This document shows, piece by piece, positions 33,846 through 44,420 of a stretch of 64,000 bases of DNA. Both the position numbers and the translations under genes were made by a program. Numbering within the stretch: position 1 is the first letter of the stretch; every line of letters begins with the position of its first letter. Under the pieces are notes generated by a model that saw only the letters and a list, made by a program, of their open reading frames with translations, searched no databases and was not told the DNA's origin. Source of the DNA: Marasmius tenuissimus (taxonomy: Eukaryota; Basidiomycota; Agaricomycetes; Agaricales; Marasmiaceae); NCBI GenBank assembly GCA_029532415.1, contig JAQOTA010000062.1, positions 930,001-994,000 on the forward strand, given 5' to 3'.

Positions 33846-35345
33846 CGGAGAGAATGGAAGGCCACTTGCCGCGATGAACTAGAGGCTCTTCGCAAGCGCA
33901 AGGTCTTCGAATTGGTTGACCTACCTAAAGGTCGCAAGGCTGTCAAAAACAGATGGGTGTTTGACGTTAAGTCAGACGGTCGAAAGAAAGCTCGACTTGT
34001 TGCCAAGGGTTTCTCTCAGGTCGAAGGTGTTGACTTTGATGAGATCTTCTCACCAGTTGTGCGGTTTGAAACTGTACGAATGATGCTCGCATTAGCAGCT
34101 CTCAAAAACTGGCACATTCAGGCATTGGATGTGAAGAACGCCTTTCTTTATGGTGAACTTAAAGAAGAGATCTATATGGATCAACCTGAAGGTTTCAAGG
34201 TTAAGGGTCAGGAAGGCAAAGTCTATCACCTTCGCCGTGCATTATATGGACTGAAGCAAGCCACTCTTGAGTGGTGGCGTGCTCTCAGCTCGTCCATGGA
34301 AGTAATGGGCTTCAAACGCTTAACTTCCGATGCAGGTCTCTTCATCTGCAAAGATCGTGAGACTGGTGAAGAATGTATCGCATTGATCTATGTCGACGAT
34401 GCATTATTCCTTGGACCCAACAAAGCCTTTGTCGAAAAGAAGAAAGCCGAGTTTATGGCTCGTTGGGAATGCCGTGATCCTGGAGAAGTCAAAGAGTTCT
34501 TGCGCATGCGTATTCGTCGCAAAGGCCGTAAAATCCTTCTTGACCAGACCAACTACTTGAAGAAGGTCTTGAAGCGATTTGGCATGCAGAATGCAAAAGC
34601 AGCAGATACTCCTCTTCCTGCCGGCTATATTCCACAACCCAACGAAGGTCCTGTTGATCCCGAACGTCGCGCTCGATATCAATCAGTGATTGGATCGCTT
34701 CTGTATATCATGCTTGGCACTCGTCCAGATATTGCCTACGCTGTTACAAAGCTTTCTCAATTCTCTGCTAATCCATCGGAGGATCACCTGAAGAAGGCGC
34801 TTTATATTTGCCGCTATCTTGCAGGAACTCCAGACTATGCACTGGTCTATGATGGAACCTCTGACGGAGGTTTACTAGCATTCACTGATTCTGATTGGGC
34901 TGCTGATCCTATCAAGCGTCGGTCGATCACAGGCTATTTCTTCAAATTGGCAGGTGGCATCTTCTGTTGGCAATCACGCGCCCAGAAGACTGTTGCGCTT
35001 TCATCCACTGAAGCTGAATACATGGCGCTATCCGACTGTAGTTGTCAAGCTGTGTGGGTTCGACAGTTACTCTCTGAACTTGGGATTGATATGACTCCCG
35101 TTCCCATATGTGGAGACAATCAAGGCTCGATTTTTATCGCCTCTAACCCAGTTCAAGAACGTCGCACCAAACACATTGATATTCGCTATCATTACATTCG
35201 CGAATGTGTTTCAGACCGCAAGGTCGATCTTTTCTTTATTGATGGTGCCTACAATCCTGCAGACATGTTTACCAAGAATTTGGGTCATGTCAAGTTCTCA
35301 GCTTTTAGAGAACATCTTGGACTTGAATTTTATTCGTCCGAATAG
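33846..35345 (+). CDS. Copia element B: reverse transcriptase and RNase H
   Basis: This frame continues in the same phase immediately after the TAG and encodes about 499 aa. The first codons belong to the conserved start of the copia RT (W-x-A then EL), which shows that the stop lies inside what should be one polyprotein. Motifs: RWVFDVKSDG, YVDDALFLG, TDSDWAAD and STEAEYMAL. An internal ATG at 33,912 could start translation but would remove the first RT residues. Synthesis probably needs stop-codon read-through, a suppressor, or the copy is not autonomous. Confidence 0.92.
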   Translation, partial: RREWKATCRDELEALRKRKVFELVDLPKGRKAVKNRWVFDVKSDGRKKARLVAKGFSQVEGVDFDEIFSPVVRFETVRMMLALAALKNWHIQALDVKNAFLYGELKEEIYMDQPEGFKVKGQEGKVYHLRRALYGLKQATLEWWRALSSSMEVMGFKRLTSDAGLFICKDRETGEECIALIYVDDALFLGPNKAFVEKKKAEFMARWECRDPGEVKEFLRMRIRRKGRKILLDQTNYLKKVLKRFGMQNAKAADTPLPAGYIPQPNEGPVDPERRARYQSVIGSLLYIMLGTRPDIAYAVTKLSQFSANPSEDHLKKALYICRYLAGTPDYALVYDGTSDGGLLAFTDSDWAADPIKRRSITGYFFKLAGGIFCWQSRAQKTVALSSTEAEYMALSDCSCQAVWVRQLLSELGIDMTPVPICGDNQGSIFIASNPVQERRTKHIDIRYHYIRECVSDRKVDLFFIDGAYNPADMFTKNLGHVKFSAFREHLGLEFYSSE

Positions 35346-35377
35346 ACGCTTCGTGCTCTACTTGTGCCGCACTTAGC

Positions 35378-35386
35378 GAGGGGGAG
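35378..35386 (+). other. Polypurine tract of element B
   Basis: GAGGGGGAG sits immediately upstream of the 3' LTR and would prime plus-strand DNA synthesis. The same tract is present in element A. Confidence 0.9.
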
Positions 35387-35644
35387 TGTTGAATCCGGAC
35401 TACCGGATATATGGACCGTTGTATCGGGCCGCATATATGCTTCAATCGTTTCACTATGATCTATGCTATTCCTAGTCACTCCTGTTATAGAAGATACAGC
35501 CACCTCTGTATAGTATATAAGTAGCTCTGTATCTACATGCAATACCAGTACTTTTACTACTCTTGTTGCTGCCTCTAAGCCTATCTCCAGGTGAGCTAGT
35601 CTGTCCCATGCTGCCACTGCGTGGGCAGGACCTCTGCCTCAACA
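35387..35644 (+). repeat. 3' LTR of copia element B
   Basis: 258 bp, identical to the 5' LTR of the same element. It is followed by the second CTCCG target copy. Confidence 0.95.
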
Positions 35645-35649
35645 CTCCG

Positions 35650-35887
35650 TACGTGTAGTTGCTTCAGTTGTAGTTGTAGCAGCAACAGTGACAGTGCGAG
35701 TAGTTGCTTTCGGTTCAGTCGGTTCGGTAGGTTTTTCGGGTTCATCAGGTTCAGGATCGTCGTTGGTGTAGTGGTCGTAGAACTCGTTGATCATGGCATA
35801 GGTACCAAGACCCTTGGACCACTTGCGCCAGTTGACACCGCTGAAGACTTCAATAGTGGGGATAAGGGTAGACATAACAGGAGCCAT
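35650..35887 (-). pseudogene. N-terminal gag fragment of element A
   Basis: The ATG at 35,885-35,887 and about 80 codons of Gag (MAPVMSTLIPTIEVF, then an acidic Pro/Glu linker) are cut off from the rest of the gene by element B. The linker differs clearly from that of element B, with around fifteen changes in the first 100 bases. The leader and primer binding site of A lie between here and the 5' LTR. Confidence 0.9.
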
Positions 35888-36215
35888 AGCAATCTGGAGT
35901 AATAAAACAACGATCAGCATAGGTTCATCATCATAGGCAATGATAAAAGAAATCACTGCACGGTCAACGGCAATAGCCATCAATTGTTGTTGAGGACACA
36001 GTCCACCATCGTCAAACATCAATGAAGATGTCGACTTCACAGGTCCAGAACCGGTGTTAACAGTCTGCCCATCACGACAGCGATTAAGCAGTCACGATGG
36101 TTATCAAGTGCAACAACCACAATAGCGCATCATCATAGGCAGCACACAGTAAAGGTGCACATCCTAGAGAGCTGCCATTGCAGGGCACATCGATAGGGCA
36201 CCGGGGCCCATAACC

Positions 36216-36473
36216 TGTTGAGGCAGAGGTCCTGCCCACGCAGTGGCAGCATGGGACAGACTAGCTCACCTGGAGATAGGCTTAGAGGCAGCAACGAGAG
36301 TAGTAAAAGTACTGGTATTGCATGTAGATACAGAGCTACTTATATACTATACAGAGGTGGCTGTATCTTCTATAACAGGAGTGACTAGGAATAGCATAGA
36401 TCATAGTGAAACGATTGAAGCATATATGCGGCCCGATACAACGGTCCATATATCCGGTAGTCCGGATTCAACA
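36216..36473 (-). repeat. 5' LTR of copia element A
   Basis: 258 bp, TG to CA on the minus strand, with GGTTATGGGCCC (the primer site) next to its inner edge on the minus strand. It has one base not shared with any other LTR in the window. Confidence 0.95.
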
Positions 36474-37515
36474 ACAACAAGAACTGGTGGGGGAAATTAG
36501 GACAGATCCACATTCCAGCATATCCAGCTCTGACACAAAGTGTCCGTGGTGTTGGTGACATATGGATCATCACCACCGTCATTCTTCTGGCAGCTTTCAC
36601 AACCAACACACAGACCACCCTCCCTGGTATATAAACCTGACTCCATCCAATCCTCACTCATTCGTTCTTTTCCCCCTCCCACCATCTTCCCCTACAATTC
36701 CACTGGGTGTAACTTCAAACTGTGTAGCTCTACCCTTGCGACTCTTCTTCCTTTGCGACAACAACGTCGACTATCGGTTCCCATTGGTAAGAACACCATT
36801 CAACTATCGTTTCTACGACACACTAATTCAAGTTTCTATGTAATCAATTAGGAGCCCATTCGTGACATGAGATAGGTACGTTCACGTCTTCTTTTCAATC
36901 AAGTGCACACATGTCTCAGAACTCAGGAATAGGTGTGTTTAACGTGTTTTCATAATGGTAGATATGTGAGCTTACTATATGCGCCTCAAATCTGTCGCAG
37001 GGTTGTCGAACACAATCTGGAAGACCCACCCATACTATTACTTCCGACCAACCTTGCACACCTGTCGATGGTGCCTCAGAGGTATATCTTTCCTTCAGTA
37101 ATTGTTGGGTCAGTCTACTGATACATATCTCAATTGTAGGTCATCACAAAGGCTTGTGGAAAGAGATGTCCTGATGGTGGTACACCCTTGAGCCCGTCGC
37201 AGTAGCAGTAGCCATATACTGGTTTGTATTTTTCTGTACAGTTGCAATATCAATTTTTTGCTTCTTATTTTCTGTTGTGAAGAGGCCTACGTGTAGCTAT
37301 AATTGCGGTGGGGTGAGAGAGCCTGCATGTACTTATCCGACGATGTATGCTAGCCTGACTATATCTTCCAATCATCTGTCAATCTGACAGCCTCTGACCA
37401 TGCCAGTCAGCCTGGTGGCATCTTATCATCTCCGTCACTCTGACGGGGTCTGGCCATTCCATCTTGGCCGGTTAAAGTCTGATCGCTAAGTGGCCATTTC
37501 ATTTCATCCGTACGG
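36474..37515. other. Intergenic stretch with a lone TATA-like promoter
   Basis: No gene is supported. A TATATAAA at 36,629-36,636 followed by a CT-rich run (to about 36,700) looks like a plus-strand fungal promoter, and GTAAGA at about 36,786 could be a donor, but no coding frame follows. A promoter for a lost or non-coding transcript is possible. Confidence 0.3.
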
Positions 37516-38195
37516 CTACTTATAATTATCTAGCATACTTACAGCTATTATAAGGTTGCGAAATCCGTACGCTATCTGGGCAGAAAAGCCACCGCCCACC
37601 AGCCAGTGACCAGGGAGCCCCAGGGTGAAGGGACCTGGTCGTGGCTGGCGGGGCTCATCAGCTATTGGCCAGGGTGGCCTGGGTTTGCTGGTGCACAGGT
37701 CTTGCCATATTCTTAGTCGTGGTGTAGTTTCCGTGTCTTCGTCGACGCGTTGGTGGATTTGCAGTTTGAGGACGCTTCGTGTAGTCTCGACCAACTCTGT
37801 AATCCTGAAGCCTGAGTCTTGTCTGCAAACTTGTAGTCGTTGCTGATAGAGCAAGCGAAGGTAAACAACAAGTTGGGTGTTGGTACCGGCAGAAAACACA
37901 CCTTGATGGCATCCAAACCCTCTTCAGTGAACCGTGTATCGCGGAACCCACGCGTTTTTTGCAGGCCAGTGCCATCTAGAGAAAGGCTACGATGCGATGA
38001 ATTGTAAAATGAAGGAGCGACATTCGAGAGCCTGGCGGTTTCGAGGTCATTCATTTCAATGATTGAAAAACGTCGAAGAGGTTCGAAGATATAAAAAATG
38101 ATGCTCAGCGTAGCTAGCAGCAGGATAGAGATAGAAAGTCTGGTGAATGCTGACACGGACAGATCCTTCAACGAGGAATCGTGCTCAGAATGCAA
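37516..38195 (-). CDS. Probable single-pass membrane protein (206 aa), unknown function
   Basis: Two exons, 37,902-38,195 and 37,516-37,842, joined across a 59-nt intron with GTGTGT donor and CAG acceptor, keep one frame and remove a stop. The N-terminus has a membrane segment at about residues 19-38 (LSISILLLATLSIIFYIF), followed by a charged soluble part containing FTEEGLDAIK and a C-terminal Pro-rich segment. There is no typical cleavable signal peptide, so a membrane anchor is more likely. An upstream coding-like stretch near 38,230-38,300 ending in a GTACGT donor may be a further 5' exon, which would shift the start. I do not recognise a family. Confidence 0.5.
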
Positions 38196-39134
38196 AAAGA
38201 AAAACTGGACGTTAGATAGGAGGACGTACCTTCTCGTGTTCGAACAACCCGGATTTCAAGGTTTGGAGGCGTATTCTGAAAGGCATACGCCAAGCTGACT
38301 CGTTCTTTTTCCCTAACTTGTACATTTGCCTAGAACCCGCCTCTCAGAAGACAGTTGGACGAGCGAGATAGGTGGTGAGGGGATTGGCAGGTTGATGCTG
38401 GTAGATCGATGATGACGGTCGCAGACAGAGTCTCAGGTTGGACACGGCAGGCTCATCACGATTTCATTTCATCCCTGTGCTTCCCCTCCCGCCGTTTCCT
38501 CCTCGAGTTCGAAATTCAACGACTTCACGCATCACAAAACCTCTCACGTAGTGCGGTTAACCACTGTAGATAGCAGGATAAGTGGCAAGTAGTCCCAATG
38601 AGTAGTCTGAGTACCGAGTGTATTCGATTTGGTAGCAATCCAGTCCATTCCAAACATACTCCAAAAGCAGTTTTGTAGATGCACATACACACTTGCTGCG
38701 TGAATCTCTTTGTTGTCATCCTCCTCGCTAAAAAGCTGCCTCATTGATCCATTCGGCCTGGATCATGTAGCAGTTCAATTGGTGCGTTTTGTGACGCTCC
38801 GAGCACAGCATGGAATGGGTCCCGATTACAATGTCGCCCAGTGAGAGACTGGGTATGTAAAACCTCCAAATGTCTCGCACAGACAGTCAGCCACTGCAAC
38901 CTTTCCCCCAAATCAAAAGACCTAGTGAGCCAGACTGTGAGTGAATGATTTCAGACCACCAAAGATAAAGATAAACTTACCGTCTCGATACAAAAGCGTT
39001 CAACATGTGTACGCAGTGGTACCGTGAGTGATGAGTTGCTTTTCGGAGAGGGAGGATGTCTTCTGAGGAGGCAGGGAATGGGAAAGTCAGACCTTGCAGC
39101 ATAGAAACGAGTCCGAAAGGCATACCATATGCCC
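38196..39134. other. Gene-free spacer
   Basis: No coding frame of note, no repeat of other parts of the window and no structural RNA is visible, apart from the possible 5' exon of the neighbouring membrane protein gene near 38,230-38,300. Confidence 0.35.
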
Positions 39135-39383
39135 TCAATCCGGAATCTCCAGGTCCAGCTTTGCCTTCAAAAACCGCATCATCTCTTCATAAGTTTCTTT
39201 GCCCTCCAAAGAGCACAGAGCAACAAGTACTGTCTTGCTCGGGGAAGCAACAGGCATATAACGACGCAATTTGTTTTTAGTTACTGAGCAGCCTGTTTCG
39301 TCTGGGTTCATGTCGAGAGCAGATCCGTGCAGAGTACTGGAGCGAGTTTGGGGCGAACGAGATGATGTGAAAGACGAGTTCAT
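39135..39383 (-). CDS. Possible small protein (82 aa), unknown function
   Basis: The ATG at 39,383 lies in a favourable context (CCGCCATG). The peptide begins Ser-rich and ends in a charged helical stretch, SLEGKETYEEMMRFLKAKL. There is no signal peptide or membrane segment. No splice partner was found. It could be a real small gene, or the remaining exon of a larger one. Confidence 0.35.
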   Translation of the reverse strand: MNSSFTSSRSPQTRSSTLHGSALDMNPDETGCSVTKNKLRRYMPVASPSKTVLVALCSLEGKETYEEMMRFLKAKLDLEIPD

Positions 39384-39639
39384 GGCGGTTCAGGTGGGAG
39401 ACAGTGGATAATGGGCATCGGGCATGGGTATGAGAGCCTGAGAACTGAGAGATGGAGAATTGACATCGAGGATTAGATTATAGCAACAACCTGATGAGCG
39501 AACTAGCTGAAACTCACCTTCTCAGTTCTGCCAATGATGTTATCGTGCCAAATTTCAAGCTCTGCAAACTACTCCTCTTTGCCTGTACAAATCCATGCGA
39601 TGGGAAGTGAGAGGAAATGATAGACACTTTGTGTTCGAC

Positions 39640-40080
39640 CGTGTGTCGTGGGACGAACAGTTGGGCAGGCCGTCCGTTGGCGGACGCTCTTCAACCTCTA
39701 AAGGAGCAAGTGCCGGGACGGGGTGATCGCTAAATCATCTGTAGCTGAAAGATGCTCCAGGCAGAAAGGCACATCGGGTTGAGTAAAGAGCACTGGCAGG
39801 AGGATTAGAGCATAGGTAGGTGTGAGAACTGGCTGGGAAGTTATTGTTGTCAGTGAGGATAGTATCTGCCCAGCAGAGCTTGTGGAGGAAACCTAGCTGG
39901 GTTGGTGTTGTTGATGAGGTTGAATTGACTGGTATGTCGAGCGCATGGACAGGATTATCGTATTTCAGAATGGACACCAAGGATATCCTAGTAGGGTTAG
40001 GGGCACAATTTGTCCACGTGCTCTTCAAATTTGATCACCTGACGCCAACTCCCCTGCGCGTTCTCGTTGTTTGATCCAAA
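39640..40080 (-). pseudogene. F-box/LRR-like gene relic 2
   Basis: This stretch matches relic 1 (5,860-6,330) and relic 3 (43,840-44,300) closely, including 'cgtccgttgg', 'aagtgcc', 'gagaactggctgg' and 'cagcggagcttgtggagga' type blocks in the same order. No frame is open for long. It marks the left end of block B. Confidence 0.45.
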
Positions 40081-41799
40081 CACCATTCTGCGGGTTCTTA
40101 CATCTCAATCTGGAGCAATTCCCCCCTCCCAGTCTTCGATGATGGATCCCTTATACACCTTCAACATTCCCGTGAGGCATAGGAAGCCCGCTCCAGTCTA
40201 GAAACGTCTCTGATATGTCCACACTATCTTCAAGCAGAGAGTAGGGAATTTCAGCCTCGCCTCAGCCGAGGTGAGCGATGATTTGGTTTAACTCAATCGA
40301 CTAAACGAAAGAATTGTCACATAGGTTGTAGGATGCAGTGTTCGTTCGAAGCTTGCCACAAGTCTTTGCCAACAACTGTCCACAATGCCTGGACTTGTAC
40401 CTTCGATTACTACGCCCTGGTCTCGATTCAACAAGAACACCCACAAATGGCTCTCTCCAGCCAACCACTCGGAATACTGTGTATTGAACCTTTCCCCATG
40501 CATGATCGTGGTAGCCTACAACTTATGAAGATCCCCATGTCTTCAGTAGTACCGTCTGCCCACCGAGCATGCTGTCCTGACTCCAACAGTCTCGAGTAAC
40601 CCAACTTGACCTTGCTTGCCGCCACCAGTACCTTGCATGAAGAGGGAGTCTGTCGTTCATGCTGACGAGGCGCGAGGACGATTCGGCAAGGGCGCAAATT
40701 GACACGGCTCGGAGCGTAGCGAGAGAAGATACAGGCCCATCTCCCTTGGTTGTCACCGAAGTGAGTGATAATTTAGTTTGACTTACGCATACGACGAGCG
40801 TTGACGACTTCTAAGGGCGCAAGAGGAACGGAAAGCCAGATTCACCGTGTTTATTCACCAAGATAGCGTTGGATACATGTGCAACTCACTTGCTGGATGT
40901 ATTGACTTCTTCGAAGCTTGAACCAACGATCACGGCTACATTTCACTCGCCAGCAGTCACGTTACTCTCACCCTAGAGGGCAGTGACCTTGGGATCCAAA
41001 ACCGCCCTATGAAAGTGAAAGCTGTACCTCCTCCTCTAGCTCGCTGGTCTCCATTGGCTGCAGGGCAGGACAACTCTTCTGAATGGGGGTTCTCGTTATA
41101 CCTACCAGCACAATCAACTGAGTACAAGCTACCAGCTACCAACCCTCCTCCTTCACGACCCTATACTTTGACATCCGCTGCCCAACTCCTCGGAGTTACA
41201 AGTGTTCAAGTTGTTGCACTCATCGGCGAACGACGTCTTGTTGTCCCGTATGAAGCTCCCAAGGCTAGTACACTCACCTACGAACATTCTAATATGGACG
41301 GTTCATGCACACGATCGGTGATTTTGGACTCTGTACCCTCGACACTTGGTTTTGCAAGGGACGCGGGCGGTGGATGTGCTCATGGTTTCTGTGAGCCCGA
41401 GCTCTCAGGCTTCTTGAGCTTGGGTCATGTGAGCATCAGTCTACTTCTCTAACGAAACACGGCGTAGAAAAAGGACAGCAGCCCTTGGAACCCCGAAATC
41501 TCCACATGAAAGCGAAAACCATACTGCACTATCCGGACGTCTCTCCTGATGGAGAAACCTATTACCAACCTGCCCCAAAACACGAGTGTTCATTAACGAC
41601 TCTCTCCCCCGACGTCCCAACCTCGACTTCGCCATTGAAACATCCATTGTTACAATGTTCAAGGCATCTTGTGCTTCTGCGGGCATTACTTTATTTTAGC
41701 GGATACTTGAGTCGAACGAAACTATCATTTGAAACTCAGCATAGTTTATTTGTTCACGGGGAGGCCACACACAGATCCTGTGTGTGCTCATCGCGAGAC

Positions 41800-42310
41800 A
41801 TGGATTTGGATCTGTTAATGGTCTCTGTGAGCACAAGAGAGCTGTCTGATTTGGAAGTTGGGATGTGTACATGTCAGGGGAGTTGGGTGAGTTCAAGTCA
41901 ATGGTTGAAGGAAGAGTCGAGACTGACTACCTATTCCAGCCATTGGCTCAGGAGCACGTCTCACACAGATTTTGTTCTGGTGGTTGGGTTGGATGGATGC
42001 TGGGCCAGGGAAGAATGTGGCCCGGGCTTGGTCTAGATGACAATCCCTGGCTTCGGCTCCGCTTACTACAGCGGTGATTTTGGAACAGAAGCACCCAGCT
42101 CAGTGTTTGAATTCCTGCCTTTGGATTATGGTAAGTCTGACACCTCAAAGGCACAGATTTTTTATGATTCATAATGACTCACGATCGCTTACCTACCAGT
42201 CTACTCGAGCACAACCATGCTCTTGGGCCAGTTGGGGGCAAAACAGAGGTCCACTCTGATGCTCAAGCCTCGTTCGGGCTCCGCTTGAGCTTGAGCAACA
42301 GCCTATCTGG
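41800..42310 (+). pseudogene. Relic exons of the unidentified multi-exon family (copy B)
   Basis: Introns at 41,887-41,939 (GTGAGT to CAG, 53 nt) and 42,131-42,199 (GTAAGT to CAG, 69 nt) are conserved with copy A. The exon between reads SHTDFVLVVGLDG and then soon meets a stop. Splice sites outlived the reading frame. Confidence 0.45.
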
Positions 42311-43589
42311 TTGCGAGATGGGTGAATCATCTCTGAAGACACTCGAGATTGGGTAACCTTCAACTCTTAGTGCAGTAGTTCCCCTACCCACTTCCTCGAT
42401 ATGCTCGCCCATGGCCTTTGAGGAAAGAGAGGCGAGCTCAGTTTGAACACCACTCTAACAAACCACCAGGAGGAAACGGAGAATCACGCAGCTCGCCACG
42501 AGTCGAGTATCCAAAGTGCCAGTGGATAAAATGCTCAATGTGAGTCCTCCATCCTCCTCGCTGATACTTCTAATCCCTCATGTTCACCTCTCTCTGTCCT
42601 CAGGTCAGCTCCAGATGTAGCATGCTTGCGGTACACGGAAGGGCTGACTCGCATGAGCATTCACCGATCACCCTCGATCCCAACACCTCGCTTCCGCCAC
42701 CTCTTCTATTTCGACCACGCAAACATCCATCATCTCTCAGGCTCTCTCTCTACAACGATCTAATGATGGACAGAGCCCCCGTCTGTCTTGACCGGAGCTC
42801 CCTGACACGGCACACCACTCAGTGTTCAACTCTCCAATTCCACATCTGAGACCGCCGATTATGGAGCACTCAGCCATGCATGTCAATCCACTCATCTGGG
42901 TTTCGAACTCATCCTTTTGGTTGAGCCATTCTTTCCACCTCGACCTCATGCCACCACTCTGAACGCTGCAGAACAATCAAAACCTTGTCAGGAAATAAGA
43001 GTCTGGCGAGGGAAGACTTGAACGTACCGGAACCCAAGTTTAGTTCCCAGCATTCCTCTAAGAGCAATGGTCTCGCTGGCTTTAGGGTGCAGAAGGGCGT
43101 ACGGCTCTTCTAGTTTGCAGAGTATGTCAGGTTGGGCAGTCATGAGCGAAACGAATGTCAGAGCTTTAGTAAGCCCAATTCTGCCTCCAGCTACAAGTTG
43201 TTCAATTGCTAACAGCGCAACGTACTTCTAGTTGGATATCCTAGCACGAAACAGGCTTGGGCCGTTCATACTCAGCTTCAAACAAGGTGCTAAGAGTACC
43301 AGATACGTCATACTTAGGTCGTGATGCGCATTGTGAGGCAGACCATCGGGACCTGGCTTTTTTTCTTGATTGAAAATGAACTGGCGGTTCCACTACAGTA
43401 TGGTGCCATAGCTACGTATATTCAATGGCTCCAAACTCGGAGTTCGTCCAGCTCAGTCAGGTTCCGATGGTTGTTATACAATCTCCGTCTTTCGGTTATG
43501 TACTACATCGTGTACATACCTGTCCACAGAACAACTACCAAACTCCAACAAAACTATTCTTCCTCTCCTACCGCCCACTATTTGAATTG

Positions 43590-44420
43590 TTGGGACTGCG
43601 GCATCACCTTCTCCTCCCGATACCCAATCTCCTTTGCCCAATCGAGGTTGCAAATTGGGTGAAAGGCCTCGGGAACGGAAGTCTCCTGGTCGACCCCAAC
43701 GTTTGTCCATTTCGCGATTGGGATGCCAATGGAAAGATGATGGAAGGGGGAAGATGAGGAGAGCACTTCGTGTTCTGGGGCGGGTTGTTGGATGAATGGT
43801 TGATTGGGCGGTACCAACTCCCGGCCTTCGTCTGTTGGTAGACACTCCGACCTCCAAAGAGGGAAGTGCCATGATGAGTTCTAGCAGGATGATTGCTTGG
43901 TTGTCTGGGTTCAGAAGATGCTTGGCATAGATGAAGCTCTCAGTGTAAAAGAGCAGGGAGGTTGGAACGAAAGTAGTCACGAGAGTTGACTGGGATGTTG
44001 TTGTTGATGAGGATAAGATCCGCCCAGCGGAGCTTGCAGAGGAAATCTAGGTTGGTCTTGCTGAAGAGGTTGAATTGAATGTTATGAACATATGGACATG
44101 GACGATTTGGATTGTGCGATTGGATCTTCCAGTCGTGGTGGTTGTGCCAGCGGTGCTCCGTTGCCTAGCAAAAGCTGGCTAAAGGCACTCGAGGGATCGG
44201 CTGTGCTGGCTGGGCTCTGCATTTGTCTCGCTGCGCCTGGGTGACTCGTGTTGAGTTTTATGTCGTGTCCAGTGCGATTTAGAATGGTTGCGACCAAGGA
44301 TAGAATCCAGGTGGGGTTAGTCCATTCACATGCCTTCAGTATCAACATCGATCATCATCATGTAAGCCGTTGTCAATGTCAAGTTGTTGTTCTCGTACTT
44401 ATCTCATCACCCATGCTTAT
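43590..44420 (-). pseudogene. F-box/LRR-like gene relic 3
   Basis: It is over most of its length close to relic 1 (5,600-6,480) and shares with the F-box gene at 53.4-55.0 kb the AKEIG segment (near 43,640) and the 'cttcgtgttc' block (near 43,766). The open frames are short and change phase repeatedly. Confidence 0.45.

Larger units (their letters stand above)
29558..35644 (+). mobile_element. Ty1/copia element B, full-length, nested in element A
   Basis: Element B is 6,087 bp, plus strand, with two identical 258-bp LTRs (29,558-29,815 and 35,387-35,644). CTCCG flanks it on both sides (29,553-29,557 and 35,645-35,649), a 5-bp target duplication that also proves the LTR edges. It has a primer binding site, a polypurine tract, and the copia order gag, protease, integrase, RT, RNase H in one frame interrupted by one TAG. 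The identical LTRs mean a recent insertion. The opposite orientation relative to A makes the locus a giant inverted repeat. Confidence 0.96.
24295..36473 (-). mobile_element. Ty1/copia element A, split by nested element B
   Basis: Element A reads on the minus strand. Its 3' LTR is 24,295-24,552 and its 5' LTR is 36,216-36,473. Removing element B and one target copy gives 6,087 bp, exactly the length of B. The two LTRs are 258 bp each, start TG and end CA, and differ at two positions, so A is older than B. The insertion of B cuts A inside gag, with the N-terminal part of gag at 35,650-35,887 and the rest at 24.6-29.56 kb. Outside the LTRs the flanks are GTGCC on the left and ACAAC on the right, so there is no target-site duplication. 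A cannot express Gag through the interruption. Confidence 0.93.

Noticed and set aside
33729..33846. An intron that would remove the TAG between integrase and RT
   Set aside because: GT...AG pairs that span the stop (for example 33,729-33,846, 118 nt, or 33,669-33,846, 178 nt) are not multiples of three and would break the RT frame.
41009..41452. The 147-codon open frame in block B as a real gene
   Set aside because: It has no recognisable domain, no splice support and corresponds to stop-ridden sequence in the other block copies.
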